Shown: positions 33,495-44,958 of the stretch, piece by piece
Layout of the letters: every line of letters starts with the position of its first letter
How positions within the stretch are numbered: position 1 is the stretch's first letter
Assembly: GCA_026075535.2 (NCBI GenBank)
Contig: AP026545.1
Span: 9,982,001-10,046,000 of the forward strand
Length of the DNA: 64,000 nt
Direction: 5' to 3'
Source of the DNA: Tricholoma matsutake
Lineage: Eukaryota; Basidiomycota; Agaricomycetes; Agaricales; Tricholomataceae
Program-made: the position numbers and the translations under genes
Notes under the pieces: generated by a model
Told to the model about the DNA's origin: nothing
The model's input: the letters and a program-made list of their open reading frames with translations, nothing else
Databases searched by the model: none

Positions 33495-35901
33495 ATGTCT
33501 CGTCCCAAAGTTGCTCCTACTGACGACTTCAATGTCAAAATTGAAATACCTCCGGGTTGGTCCGTCAATCTCAATGCCGTCCGTCGTCTTCTCGCTAGTA
33601 CTTGTCTCAAGGTGTGGTTTAACTGACATTACGTGTCGTATGCTAGGTTACTCGCAAGAGCTATAATCAACTATTTACTTGCGAGCGTGACCTTGCAGGT
33701 TCAAGTTCCCGCCAGAAAGATTCTTTCAAGAATAGTTGGCAGGCACCAAACGAAACCATGATCAACATAGCTACAGATGCGGATCAACTCTTATTCAGCC
33801 CGGAAAGGGATAGCGCCTCTTTGAATCTTCAGTTCTACTGGTCCACTCAAAGTTCTACCTTTGGGGAAGCTTTGCAAAATGAAAAATACAAGAGCGCTGG
33901 AGTCAACGTCCTGACTGTACGTTGAGAGCGGATCTTCAATAATTTGAGCTCAAAGTGATTTTCGAATAGTTTTCGAAGCCTGCTGTCGCTCCGATCAATT
34001 TTCCAGACTATATGACTTTCATAGTCAGTATCTTGACTGCGATCCAACTATTCCCAATGTCTAACGTTACGATGCCAATACAGGTCCTTGTGGAGGACAT
34101 GCCTAATAGTGAACAAGTTGCCGGGCAGCCGCGATACGATGACTTGTAAGTCTATAATGAATATCACAACTTTTCATCCATCAAAACTTCCCAACTACAG
34201 AGTCGTCAACATCAATTGCATTGAACGAGGGATTCCTCCTGCCCCAGTATACAACCTGAAGAATATCCAAGGCGATATCCTGTATGTTTCCATTTATCAG
34301 CCAAGCGCAATCTTGACTTTCTCTCGCAAGCCCTGCTCTCCCCAAAGCTCTCGAGTATTTCTATTATTTCGAAATATCGAATGTACCCAAGTTCCGTGAA
34401 ACTTTTGGCAAGTTCATCCTTCCAAAGATCACAACATCCGAGGAAGTAGTTAACCGTCCCCCCCCCCCTCCCCCTAACCCCGAGGTCAAATTTCTTGGCG
34501 TCAATGTCGGGTTTTCTTATCTAGGTCTCCAGCTTTTCAGTTTGAACGACAGCTTGCTGGACGACTCCTTCGAAAAAGGTCAGCAGCAGGATGCCAAGTC
34601 CCTTGGCGATGCTGGCACTCAACGCGGCGAGTTCTGGACACCCAACTGGGACCCCGAGTATAAAGTCGATATACACGGCATCTTCCTCATCACCGCGTAC
34701 AACGATAATGTCGCGAGTAAATTTGTCGATGATATGGAGGCGGCATTTGCGCTTCCTAACCGCCGTTCTTCGATCAAGAAAGTCGTTCTTCTCAAAGGCG
34801 CTCCACGACCTGGTGCCGACGCTCGTAACGATCATTTCGGCTACCGAGGCGGGTTCGGTAATCCACAGGTCAAAGGTGTGACTTACAAGACGGAGATGAA
34901 GTACCCTGGGGCAGCTGTTATCCCTATTGGCGTCATAGTGATGGGCTACGATGGTGATGAGGACAAGGACAGAAGACCCGTATGGGCCAAGGATGGCTCG
35001 TTCATGGTCACTCGCAAACTTGGCAATCTCGTTCCCGAGTTTGATGAGTTTTTGCTCGAACATGGTCCCAAGTCATTCCCAGACCTTCCTCTGCAGAAGG
35101 CTGCAGATAAATTGGGAGCACGACTCTTTGGGCGATGGAAAAATGGTGAGATGGTTTCGAAACCGCTTCCGGACTTTTTTGTCTTTGTGTTTCGCGTCCC
35201 TCGTGCTCATGTATAATTCGATAGGTACCCCCGTTGAGCGCTCTCCGGACCACGATGACCCTTCTATAGCAAATAATGACAAGGAGGTCAACAACTTCAT
35301 TTACGACCAGAAGGCTGGTCAGTCTAGATGTCCGTTCGCTGCCCATATAAGAAAGTCGAATCCTCGTAACGACGTGACGCCTGTAGAATCGGCATTTAAA
35401 CACCAGTATGTGTCCAGCCTTTCTACCGCAACGTGAACAATTCTCATGTTCTCTCTTGTAGCATTCGAAGGCACAATATGCCTTACGGGCCCGAAGTCTC
35501 TCTTGAAGAACGTGATGGAAATGGCTCGATTGACCAGCGAGGCTTACACCTTGTTTGCTACCAAAGCAGTATCGTTCGAGGTTTCAAGTTCATCCAACAA
35601 GGTAAAGTAACCCCCACCACCGTTTCGCCTTCGGCGGTAGACTCACATGGTCTACCCTTTTACAGGATGGTACAACGACCCCGACTTCCCACCCGGCAAG
35701 CCGACTCAACCTGGCTGGGATCCTATTTTTGGACAGACTGGAAAGGAGAAGGAGAACGTCCATCGTTTCATGTCGGGCACCAATCCTAAGGCTGATTCCC
35801 AGATCATGTCGTTCCCAACCAAGTTTGTTGATCCGCGCGGTGGAGAGTATTTCTTTTCACCTTCGATTTCTACACTTCGTGATTTGATTGCGACCACTTA
35901 G
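33495..35901 (+). CDS. DyP-type peroxidase domain protein with extra N-terminal module
   Basis: Nine exons join in frame: 33495-33578, 33647-33916, 33970-34023, 34084-34145, 34201-34281, 34331-35145, 35225-35405, 35462-35601, 35666-35901, giving 640 residues. The DyP domain starts near residue 175 (LKNIQGDIL) and shows the haem ligand His496 in CPFAAHIRKSNPRN and distal Arg518-Arg519 (IRRHNMPYGPEV). The GXXDG motif reads GYRGG, so Gly357 stands where the catalytic aspartate of DyP enzymes is expected; haem binding may remain while classical peroxidase chemistry may be impaired. A proline run (about 222-227) sits inside the domain. The first 157 residues are the module shared with the VWA gene. 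No signal peptide is evident. DyP enzymes use peroxide to oxidise dyes and phenolics; the real substrate here is unknown. Confidence 0.9.
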
Positions 35902-37528
35902 TGCAGTTTTCTTTTATGACCGTGATAAACTTGAATGATGTGGTTACATGTAAGTACTTGTATTACGCTGTTTGACTTTGTTTGGTATTACGTACTATGA
36001 ATTCGAACACTTCATTTATCAAGTTTAAAGCCTGATGGGGGGTCGCTGCGGCTTACGCCTGTTTTCTCTTGCACCGCGTGCACGGCTTACACGTCGCACC
36101 ACATTGCACGTCTCACTCTCTTGCACCGCACTGCACACCTCTTTTTCTGCACCAGGTGCCAGCTTTCGTGCTGCTCGTCCACACTTTCGTCATGTCATGC
36201 GTTCAACATCTAGTGTTCAAGGGTGAGGATGACACATTGGAAGAGGCTGTTTTGAGCATTCAAGGCATTGTCTGGCAAAAAGACTTGCGAGCACACACAC
36301 TAACAGAAGATAGTTTGTGTAAAAATCGCATCAGATATCGCAAGCAATCCATCTCTTTCACTGGCTTTGATACTCTGGCTTTCTGCACACCAAGTGGACA
36401 ATCTATCCAGCATCTATGCACTCTTCAGTCATTGTGTTCCACCAACAAAGCTGCAGGCATGGGTCCTGGATGACTATGAAGGATTCTGTTCAATTAGCAC
36501 TTCAAACAGGCTTCCACATGAAGGTCTGAATCACAGACTGACCCTATACAAGACCTGGGACGTGATGTTGATCCTCAAGGGAAATTGCTCAAATGCACTC
36601 AACTTGGAGGACAGTATTTTCATAGCAAAGACAATAAAGTTAATTACTGGGAACAGACCACAAATCAGCTTGGAGCCTATAAGTACATGCTGTAATCACT
36701 TATATGGTCAACACTCACAACCAATTTAACAGATACATTCCAACCTCACCTACCAAAATACAAGTTGGGGATATCATTGAGACAAAACTGTCCTTCCTTG
36801 CAGTACCCTTATGAGGTGGTCAGTTCAAAATGACTGTAGTCCTTCATGACCTCACAATTTTGGATGGAAAGTTCACTCATGTATGGGACTTAACATCTAC
36901 AAGCACAAACCATCCCTGACCTTAGCAGAACACCATTGCAGCTCGGGCTTCAGATTGCATTCAACTGCTGAAACCAGCAGCAAGTCTAAAAAGACAAACA
37001 GGTTATGAAGATGAACAAGAGGTGGAGGCTAGAACCAAGCTTAGCCGGATGGAAATAGATGAGAGGAATAGCAGAGGACAACACCAGTGCAGCAGTTGTT
37101 GCTCACAACTCTTAAGTCTAGTATGACATCATATCTGGCAACTAATGGAATGAATTGCTGAAAATGATGTATGTGATCAGGAAGATGTACACCAAACATC
37201 CAATGTAGCAATACTATCAAGTAACAGGGTTAAAGTCAATGCTCCATCAATGGAAACATCAAGACATCAAGTTAACTTTTGAACCTCCAAATCATTATCA
37301 ATAACTGCACCTTCTAGCCATTATAAACCTCAGTGTTGTATGCCAGACCAAGCATGCAGCCTGATTCAAAGGGATTATTTCATTTACCGTGGATGGAACA
37401 TTGATGTTGCAGATGAGGCCTCTATAATGCACACATGCTCCTCAAAATGTTGCAAGTATGCAACCATGAACAAAGAGGGAGGCTCGATGAATGATGATAG
37501 CTTCCATTCCACCAGCAAGGCAACCAAG
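35902..37528. other. no recognised gene; degenerate ORFs
   Basis: Open frames at 36069-36473, 36367-36729 and 37340-37534 resemble no family I know. Base composition becomes CpG-poor after about 36220, like the transposons, so a decayed element is likely. Nothing else seen. Confidence 0.35.
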
Positions 37529-37926
37529 TGTTAGGGCGACATCCACTATCTGCTAGCTAAGACCATGTGGGTTCTCTCTACAAGAAGGGGGTGGGATCCG
37601 CGCACGTGATGGGGAAATTGATGGTTTTGATGTGAGGGGTTATTAATAGGTAAGTTTGTTGAGATAGGCCTTTCACACTGAAACGTAGGTGGAATACCTA
37701 AGAGAACACAACTGGGGTCCCCTAGGTGTATATTTTGGTATATACTATGTTACATATATTGTACATTGTTGTTACTGACATGTGCATACAGGCGCATACA
37801 TAGTGATGCGTGCAAAATAATATTCTCATGCTATCAAAGTGTAGCGTCATTTGGTGTAATGTAGTGTAATTCGACATAATAAAATGAAAATGAAAATTTA
37901 TTAGGTAATGGGGCTGTTTCCTAACA
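37529..37926 (-). repeat. 3' LTR of gypsy-2
   Basis: 398 bp, TGTTAGG ... CCTAACA termini (7-bp inverted repeat). It is closely similar to 43343-43744; many of the differences are CG against CA or TG, for example around 37597-37604. Confidence 0.92.
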
Positions 37927-37937
37927 TTACCCCCCTT

Positions 37938-40070
37938 TTATGCCTCGACTTCCAGGCGAGAAAATATTATGTTTGTCCCCTCTGTGAAATTTTGGTAAGG
38001 CCGGAATTTCATCCCCTCATACACCATGCTCGCAATGCGACGCAGAGCATTCGGATTACATTTAAAGAATTGGGCGATCACGTTATGTGCTCGCTTATAA
38101 TTCTCTTTGGGTTCCCATGAATTATTTTCGTCGGTATAGTTTTTCCACTTTATTAAGAACTCCAATTTGTTTCATCGAAGACGTGAGTCTAGAATTTCTT
38201 TAACTATGTATTCTGGAGCACCTTCTACCATTATCGGAGGTTGCGGAGTAGTTTGTTGGCCAGGAATAGTGGGTAGACGGTAAGGGCGTAGGTGGGATAC
38301 ATTAATCTCAGGATCAATCTTAAATGATCGGGGTAATTTTAGCACTACCGCATTAGGTGAGATCACTTTAGAGATCACATATGGGCCAACTTGTTTCTCC
38401 GTAAGTTTCTTCGAAGGTCATGGAATATTCAGGTCCTTGGTACTTAGCCATACCAAGTCACCAACTTTGTACTCTGGAGCGTGTGCTCGAGTACAATCTG
38501 TGTGTCACATCATGTCATCATGTGCTTTCTTCAATGCCGCCTCTGCTTCCTCTTGTACCCTTTGCATCTTAGATACAAAATCTTCTACCAACTGTACTTT
38601 GACTTCCCTTCTGGGTTCTACTCCCATGTGAGGATGATATCCATAATTTGTGAAAAAGGGTGACATATGAGTAGCCGAATGGAATTTATTATTGTGGGAA
38701 AATTCGGCAATTGCCAACCATTTGGGCCAGTCAGTTTGTCGGTAGTTGACAAACATACGTAGGTACTGCTCCAACTCCTGATTCATTCTCTCTGTCTGCC
38801 CATCAGTCTGCGGATGATATGCCATAGATAATTTAGTTTGAATTCCCAATATGTTGTTTAGTTCTCACATAAATGCGGAAGCAAATTGTGGTCCGCGATC
38901 GGAGATAACGGTATCAGGTAACCCATGTAACTGCCATACCTGATTTAGATAGAGGCACGCCAAGCCCAATGATGAGGTTTCTGTAGTAGTAGGAATAATA
39001 TGGACCTCCTTTGTGAAGCAGTTGCATACTATGAATATTGCATCGTACCCTTGAGCCTCGGGTAATCCAGTAATAAAATCCACAGATATATCTTGCCACG
39101 GCGCTTTAGGTATAGGGTTTGGCATTATTTTTCCTGCAGGTTTCTCTGGAAATTTCTTCCCCCTCATGCACGTATCACATCCATCCACATACCCCAACAC
39201 ATACTTCAAAATTCCAGGCCACCAATAATTTCTCATTACTAATTCCAACGTCTTCCATCTTCCTGGGTGTCCGGCAATCAGCGTATTGTGATGTAACCAG
39301 ACAATCTCCCTTTGCAAATCCTGATCCTTCAGTACATACACCTTTCCTTGAAACAACACCAACCCTTGTTCCTCAGCCCATTCATCTCCTTTGATATTAC
39401 TTTTCTTCTCTCCCTTCAGAGCTTTCACGGCTTCCACTACTTCATCGTCCATTTCTGAGCATTGTCTAATTTTAGACAACATTTCCATTTCCGAGCTATC
39501 TATTAATAGATGCCCTTGATGCATCGCGCAAATGCGAAAGTATTTGGGTTTGAGTAAGGTAACATTTTTATTGTCCTCCTCCACCCCCCTTTTATGATCA
39601 ATACGTCTGGATAAGGCATCTGCTTTCCTCATTAAGCTTCCCGCTTTATGGATCAAGTGAAAGTTGAAACGCGATAGGAATAGTGCCCAACGCACTTGCT
39701 GGCAATTAAGCTTTTTAGTGGACATGAAGTATTGCAGATTTTGATGATCCGTCCAGATCTCAATTTGATGCGTACATCCCTCCAAATAATGCCTCCATGC
39801 CTCCAATGCTCGTATTATCCCCAACATCTCTTTGTCATGCACATCATAATTCCTCTCCACATCATTCAACCCTTTTGACAAGTATGCACAAGGATGCCAT
39901 TTGTCATCTTCACACAGCATTGATAATACCGCTCCAGTAGCAAAATCAGATGCATCGGATTCCACTCGCAAAGGGCATGTGAAATCTACTGGGGCTAATA
40001 TTGGTCCCTCCACAAACTTCCTCTTCAACTCCTCAAACACTGTCTGCTGCTGCTCTCCCCACCTCCACAC
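37938..40070 (-). pseudogene. gypsy-2 RNase H, integrase and chromodomain
   Basis: From 40070: RNase H (ESDASDFATGAVLSM, VHDKEMLGIIRALEAW, WTDHQNLQYF), then the integrase zinc site (HHNTLIAGHPGRW ... CDTCMRGK), catalytic Asp (DISVDFITGLPE), Asp (VISDRGPQF) and Glu (GQTERMNQELEQYL), then the C-terminal strand region (YKVGDLVWLS) and a chromodomain (EFLIKWKNYTDENNSWEP). In-frame TGA codons occur at 38865 (AFM-stop-ELN), 38505, about 38417 (NIP-stop-PSKKL) and 38172 (SRLR-stop-NKLEF); each position is arginine in related elements as I know them. The frame closes with TAA at 37938. All catalytic residues survive. Confidence 0.9.
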
Positions 40071-40080
40071 TACTCCCTTT

Positions 40081-41598
40081 CACATAAGGTTATGTAAGGG
40101 TGCGGCAATTTTAGAAAAATTGTGCACAAAGCGACGAAAATAATTTGCGAGTCCCAAGAAGGCTTGAACCTCCTTGACACGGGTGGGCGCAGGCCAATCT
40201 GTGATTGCCTGTACCTTGATCAGATCCATTTTGATCCCGTCAGGGCTGATCAATAATCCTAGGAACTCGATCTCACTTGCCCCAAACACACACTTCTCTG
40301 GTTTCAAAAATAGATCATTCTCTGCCAACCTCCCTAACACCTCCTGCACTATCACCTCATGATTCTCTTCATCCTCAGTGAATATCAGAATGTCGTCAAT
40401 AAATATTATTACCACGCCTTTGTCTATTACATCCTTGAAAATGTCATTCATCATATTTTGAAAGGTCGGGGGACTATTAGTCATCCCAAAAAACATGACA
40501 AGCGGTTCAAAGGATCCTCGACGCATGGCAAATGCGGCCTTCCACCCATCTCCTTTCTTTATTCGTACATTGTTGTATCCCCATCATAAATCCAATTTTG
40601 TAAAGACCTTGGCTTTTCCCACCTTATCAATTATTTCTGAGATCAATGGCAGGGGGTACGCGTTCTTCACTGTCCACTCATTCAGATACCTATAATTGGT
40701 ACACATCCTCTTCCTTTGGTCTTTTTTGGGCACAAAGAATATTGGTGACGTCTGTGGTGATTTCGAGGGTCGTATGTATCCTTTGCGCAATTGCTCCTTC
40801 AGGAATGCATCCACTTCTTCTTGTTCCATCGGAGATAACGGATATACCTTCGACTTCTTTGGCACAAACCCTGGCTTCATCTCAATCGCATGATCCCATG
40901 GCTTCTGCACCAGCATTTGCTCAGACTCCTTCTTTTGGAACACTGACAAATGTTCATGATACACTTTTGGCACCCACTCCTCCACTGGCTTCTCCACCTT
41001 CACAATATTCTTGTCCCACGACTGTCCTCCACGAACTGCTCTAAAGGTTTGCTTCTGCTCTTCTTTCTCGATCATGATCGGAACTTCCCCATTTGGCATT
41101 TCTTCATCCTCCACTTCCTCCATCATAACAGGATACTTCCTTGGACGTTCTTTCTCTTTCTTTTTCCTTTTTTCCTTCTTCATCTTCCTCCCATATACAT
41201 TACATTCCTTAGGACAACGAGTCATTTGTACTTTCCCAGTTTTCCAATCAATTTCGGGATTATGCTTCCATAACCACAGACATCCTATTATTAGATTGGT
41301 TTTCCCAAGATCGCACACTTCGAATACAGCTCGCTCCTGATGCTCCTGATACTTTAGTACCATAGTCACCTCCTCCTTGATAGTTCCTCCACGATTGACT
41401 GTTCCATCAATATTGTACACCATTATAGGTTGCGCCAGCTTGCATGTGTTAATACCGTTTCCGGTAATTAAGGATCAATTAATAAATAATCCTGTAGCAC
41501 CACTGTCAAGCAACGCTTCCACATCAATAGCTGCATGCATGTCCACTGTCTTCAGTCCCACGGTCAAGGTGATTTCAGGTTCTATTCGCGCAGAGTGA
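40081..41598 (-). pseudogene. gypsy-2 protease and reverse transcriptase
   Basis: A retropepsin motif ALLDSGATGLFIN lies near 41510, followed by a TGA (INstopSLI). RT starts about 41000 with [12 protein letters not shown] and has [17 protein letters not shown], a TGA at 40584, then WGYNNVRIKKGD in the same frame, the catalytic FIDD (IIFIDDILIF) and EFLGLLISPDG. A TGA and a one-base frame change near 40075-40085 separate it from RNase H. The DL-stop-WGYNN context strongly implies a lost arginine. Confidence 0.88.
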
Positions 41599-41829
41599 AT
41601 AAAGAATTTAGGGGTTTTTGGAAATGACATGTGACAATTTTCTTTGTTGCATGATTAGCAACAGTTGTACTCCTCCTTGATTTCCTTTTCTGATTTACTC
41701 TGGGTTTCCTCGGATACTAATACATTGTAACGATTCTGGGTCACCAATGGGGAAACCTTCACTGGGACTCTTCCACAAAATTCTCCTGCTTGCCTTCCTC
41801 CTGCTTCACTTCCTCGATTGTAGCTCCCC

Positions 41830-42856
41830 TGATCTTTCTCTTCTGCTTGCAATACTTAGAAATGTGTCCTAACTGCCCACAGTTAAAACATTTAAGTGGG
41901 GCTCATCTCCCCACTTGATCAACCTCCATTGCCTCTGCTGGTGCTGCTGACTCCGTAACTATAGGTGTCACTGCCATGGCTGGTGGCTGTGCCCTCGGAG
42001 TTTGCGCCTGAGGCACCTTTCCTTTCTCAGACTTTCCTCCTGATGACTTTCCAAATTTACTACTTCTGTACATCAACTTTGACTCCGCCTGTTCCTGCTG
42101 ATATTGCCGGTCAAGGCGCATTGCCCAATTATACCACTCGTCCAACTTCTCTGGCATAGAAGGTAGTTGGTAGATAGACTTGAATAAAGAGGGATTTAAT
42201 CCTGCTTTCAAAAACTCTACCAACGTGGCTTCTCCCATGTCCGTTTGTGAAGCTTCTGCTTTGAACTGCAAAATAAATTCATCTGCCGTTAAGGAACCTT
42301 GGCGCATGGTCTTTAATTTAGCACTGGCTGTCGCCTTTGGATTAGGGTTTCCAAACTGTGCCTCCAATCTCTCCAGAAATTCCTTGAAGGTTGCAAATGG
42401 TTTATTTCCCACGGCAATTTGATTAATAGCCTCATTTCTCCAGAACTGTGCTTTCCCCCCCTGAATGTATGAGAGAGCAAACATAATCCTAGACTCGGCT
42501 GTACGAAACTCAGGCTTCCTCCCATGGATGTACAATACTATAGAGCTGATGAAGGATTTTGTATTCTCCATGGTACCATCAAAGATTTGCGGGGGTGCGT
42601 ACTTAGGTAAGCACGCTTTTCCATTTCCGGATTTCTCCACCGTCTCATCCTCCTGCGATATCCACTCCACCATCTCCTCCATCTCATCATCTCTTTCTCC
42701 TGTCGTCTCTGGCTGTACTTCTGCTTGTCTGGGCTGTGATGCTGCCAATACTGACACTAATTGCGACATTTGCACTGTGAGCGCATCAATTTTCGCCTCT
42801 AGTGCTGGTATGGGAACAGGATTAGGACCAGGATTAGAAGTTGAAGGTTTGGACAT
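41830..42856 (-). pseudogene. gypsy-2 gag with zinc knuckle
   Basis: An ATG at 42856 opens a 317-codon frame: N-terminal coiled-coil-like segment (ALEAKIDALTVQMSQLVSVL), acidic stretch, then the retrotransposon gag core (FISSIVLYIHGRKPEF, AQFWRNEAI, LTADEFILQFKAEA). TGA at 41903-41905 precedes, in frame, the zinc knuckle CFNCGQLGHISKYC (CX2CX4HX4C). Only that stop separates a normal Gag from its knuckle. Confidence 0.9.
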
Positions 42857-43342
42857 AATTGTAAAATCTGTGATGAATCACTTCTTCGACAAATTCAAAA
42901 TTTTACTTCGAGACCTCTCCAAACGTCTACAGGTCATGTGATAAGGTTTGTCGAGGTTTGTCAATGGTTTGTCGTTTGTCAGGCGCCTATTTTGACACTT
43001 CAGATCAACAACCCTTCCAACAGTGCCTGATCTCGGAGATAACACTGAATTCAGCTTGTAACTAAAATAGTTGTCTGAATAGAGTGATGTAAATCATAAG
43101 TAAACCAGATCCGATCGGTTGTCTGGTTGCAGCTGTCCTAATGATGAGCGCTGCCTCTCGATCACTGGCAGTCTCAATGTAAGGCGAGGCCTGGCATCGG
43201 CTTACAAAAGAAAAGGTAGATTACGTATATACAAGTACTTCCGGCTCATGCCGAAAGGATGAGTAATCGGATGTGGCATGGTGAAACAATGATGTATGCG
43301 CAAGTAAGAGAAGGTGCACTGATATGGGAAGTTGTGTTCTTC

Positions 43343-43744
43343 TGTTAGGGTGACACCCACTATCTGCTAGCTAAGACTGTGTGGGTTCTCTCTACAAGAA
43401 GGGGGCAGGATCCACGCTCGTGATGGGGGAATTGATGGTTTTGATGTGAGGGGTTATTAATAGGTGAGTTTGTTGAGATAGGCCTTTCACACCGAAAACG
43501 TAGGTGGAATACCTAAGAGAACACAACTGGGGTCCCCTAGGCATATATTTAGGGTTTATATACTATGTTACATATATTGTACATTGTTGTTACCGACGCA
43601 CTCGTACATGCACGTACATTTTGATGCGTGCGAAATAAAATTCTCATGCTATCAAAATGTAGCGTCATTTGGCATCATGTAGCGTAATTCGACGTAATAA
43701 AATAAAAATGAAAGTTTATTAGGTAATGGGGTGGTTTCCTAACA
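43343..43744 (-). repeat. 5' LTR of gypsy-2
   Basis: 402 bp, same TGTTAGG ... CCTAACA termini as 37529-37926. Transcription of the element should start here toward lower coordinates; the leader 42857-43342 follows. Confidence 0.92.
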
Positions 43745-44375
43745 TGTTCCTTGTTGTCAGGCTCTGACCTGTTACCTTGCTTTTCACAATTTTAGACTTG
43801 CTCCTGTACAAAAATTATTCTATTTTATGCTTATTCCTTTTTCATATGTAGTACATAGAACACTTCTTTATATCCTATTGTAGTTCTCTCAAAAAGAATC
43901 TGAGGGGACTGCTGCAATTTTAATGATGTGAGATCAATTTAGTTCAGCATGACCCAGTACCCGATCAAACACGGTATGAGTTAAGTCATACTCATCACAA
44001 TGTGCCTGCATCACATTGTGCAGGTATTGCATATTGGACTGAAACAACCAGTCCTGTGCCTCTAATTCTTTCCCAGACACTCAGATATAATTAATCTTAC
44101 AATTCCTAGTGATGTTGTACCTTAGTGAATGACGCCCCAGCATGTGGAGCAGTGTATTGATTATGTTTAATTATCCACTAATTGTTCATCAAAGCAGGTA
44201 AAATATACCTTTTTATGCATAAAATGATTCATCATGTACAATTATGCTTCATTAGGAATTTGGGTTTTTTCTGATGAGAGAATGAATTCTAAACTTGCCC
44301 AGAGGTTGTTTTTCTACAGGTCACATATATCAATAGCAGACTTATGCTTCTCATTTGATGGAGTGTCTGATGTGG
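43745..44375. other. AT-rich, no gene seen
   Basis: No recognisable frame or repeat between the gypsy-2 LTR and the foldback hAT. Confidence 0.5.
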
Positions 44376-44383
44376 CTAGGACT

Positions 44384-44827
44384 TAGTGTTTGAAGGTCCA
44401 GTCCATGGTTATGTAACAGTCTTTTGGAATTTTAACATGTAATCTGCTTGTTAAAGCCCTACAACTTATCCTGGCATTTCAGGACTTTTTGTACACAATG
44501 TCAATATATGATTGAAAAGGTTTTGTCATTATGCCTCAAGGGTTTTTACAGAATTAAACATATTAAACATAAAACAATTTTTCCAGTCTATACATTTTCT
44601 GAGGTTTTGAGAAAAATGTATGAACTGGAAAAATTGTTTTGTGTTTGATATGTTTAATTCTGTAAAAACCACTGAGGCATAATGACAAAACATTTTTGGT
44701 CCTATATTGACATTGTGTACAAAAAGTCCTGAAATGCCAGGATAAGTTGTAAGGCTTTAACAAGCAGATTAGATCTCAAAATTCCAAAAGACTGTTACAT
44801 AACCATGGACTGGACCTTCAAACACTA
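44384..44827. mobile_element. foldback (palindromic) hAT MITE
   Basis: The whole 444-bp element is one inverted repeat: arms of about 215 bp meet near 44605 with a loop of about 10 nt. Termini are TAGTGTTTGAAGGTCCAGTCC, and a perfect 8-bp duplication CTAGGACT flanks it (44376-44383, 44828-44835). A transcript across it would fold into a long double-stranded hairpin, a likely small-RNA source. The two similar open frames in the arms (44448-44648 plus, 44563-44763 minus) are a by-product of the palindrome. Confidence 0.93.
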
Positions 44828-44958
44828 CTAGGACTACAATACAGGGGAAAAGAAAACATCCTTCACCAGATCTGAGGTGCCAGTGCTGGCAGTGTGTAGT
44901 TGTCAGGTAATAAGAAGGCATTCATGCCGTTTTGCAAGAAAGAATTTCCACCTAGACT

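Larger units (their letters stand above)
37529..43744 (-). mobile_element. Ty3/gypsy chromovirus with both LTRs
   Basis: The 6.2-kb element lies on the minus strand between two LTRs (37529-37926, 43343-43744). A polypurine tract AAAAGGGGGG borders the 3' LTR (37927-37939 on the plus strand as its complement). Gag, zinc knuckle, protease, RT, RNase H, integrase and chromodomain are all present in order. Coding frames are broken almost only by TGA codons, with one or two frameshifts near 40075 and 41850. No matching 5-bp target duplication is seen (CCAAG on the left, TGTTC on the right), so the ends may derive from different copies or have changed. Confidence 0.93.

Noticed and set aside
34521..35063. 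180-codon minus-strand open frame
   Set aside because: It is antisense to the DyP exon 6 and shows no domain.
44448..44763. Two near-identical 66-codon open frames on opposite strands
   Set aside because: They are the two arms of the palindromic hAT element, not genes.
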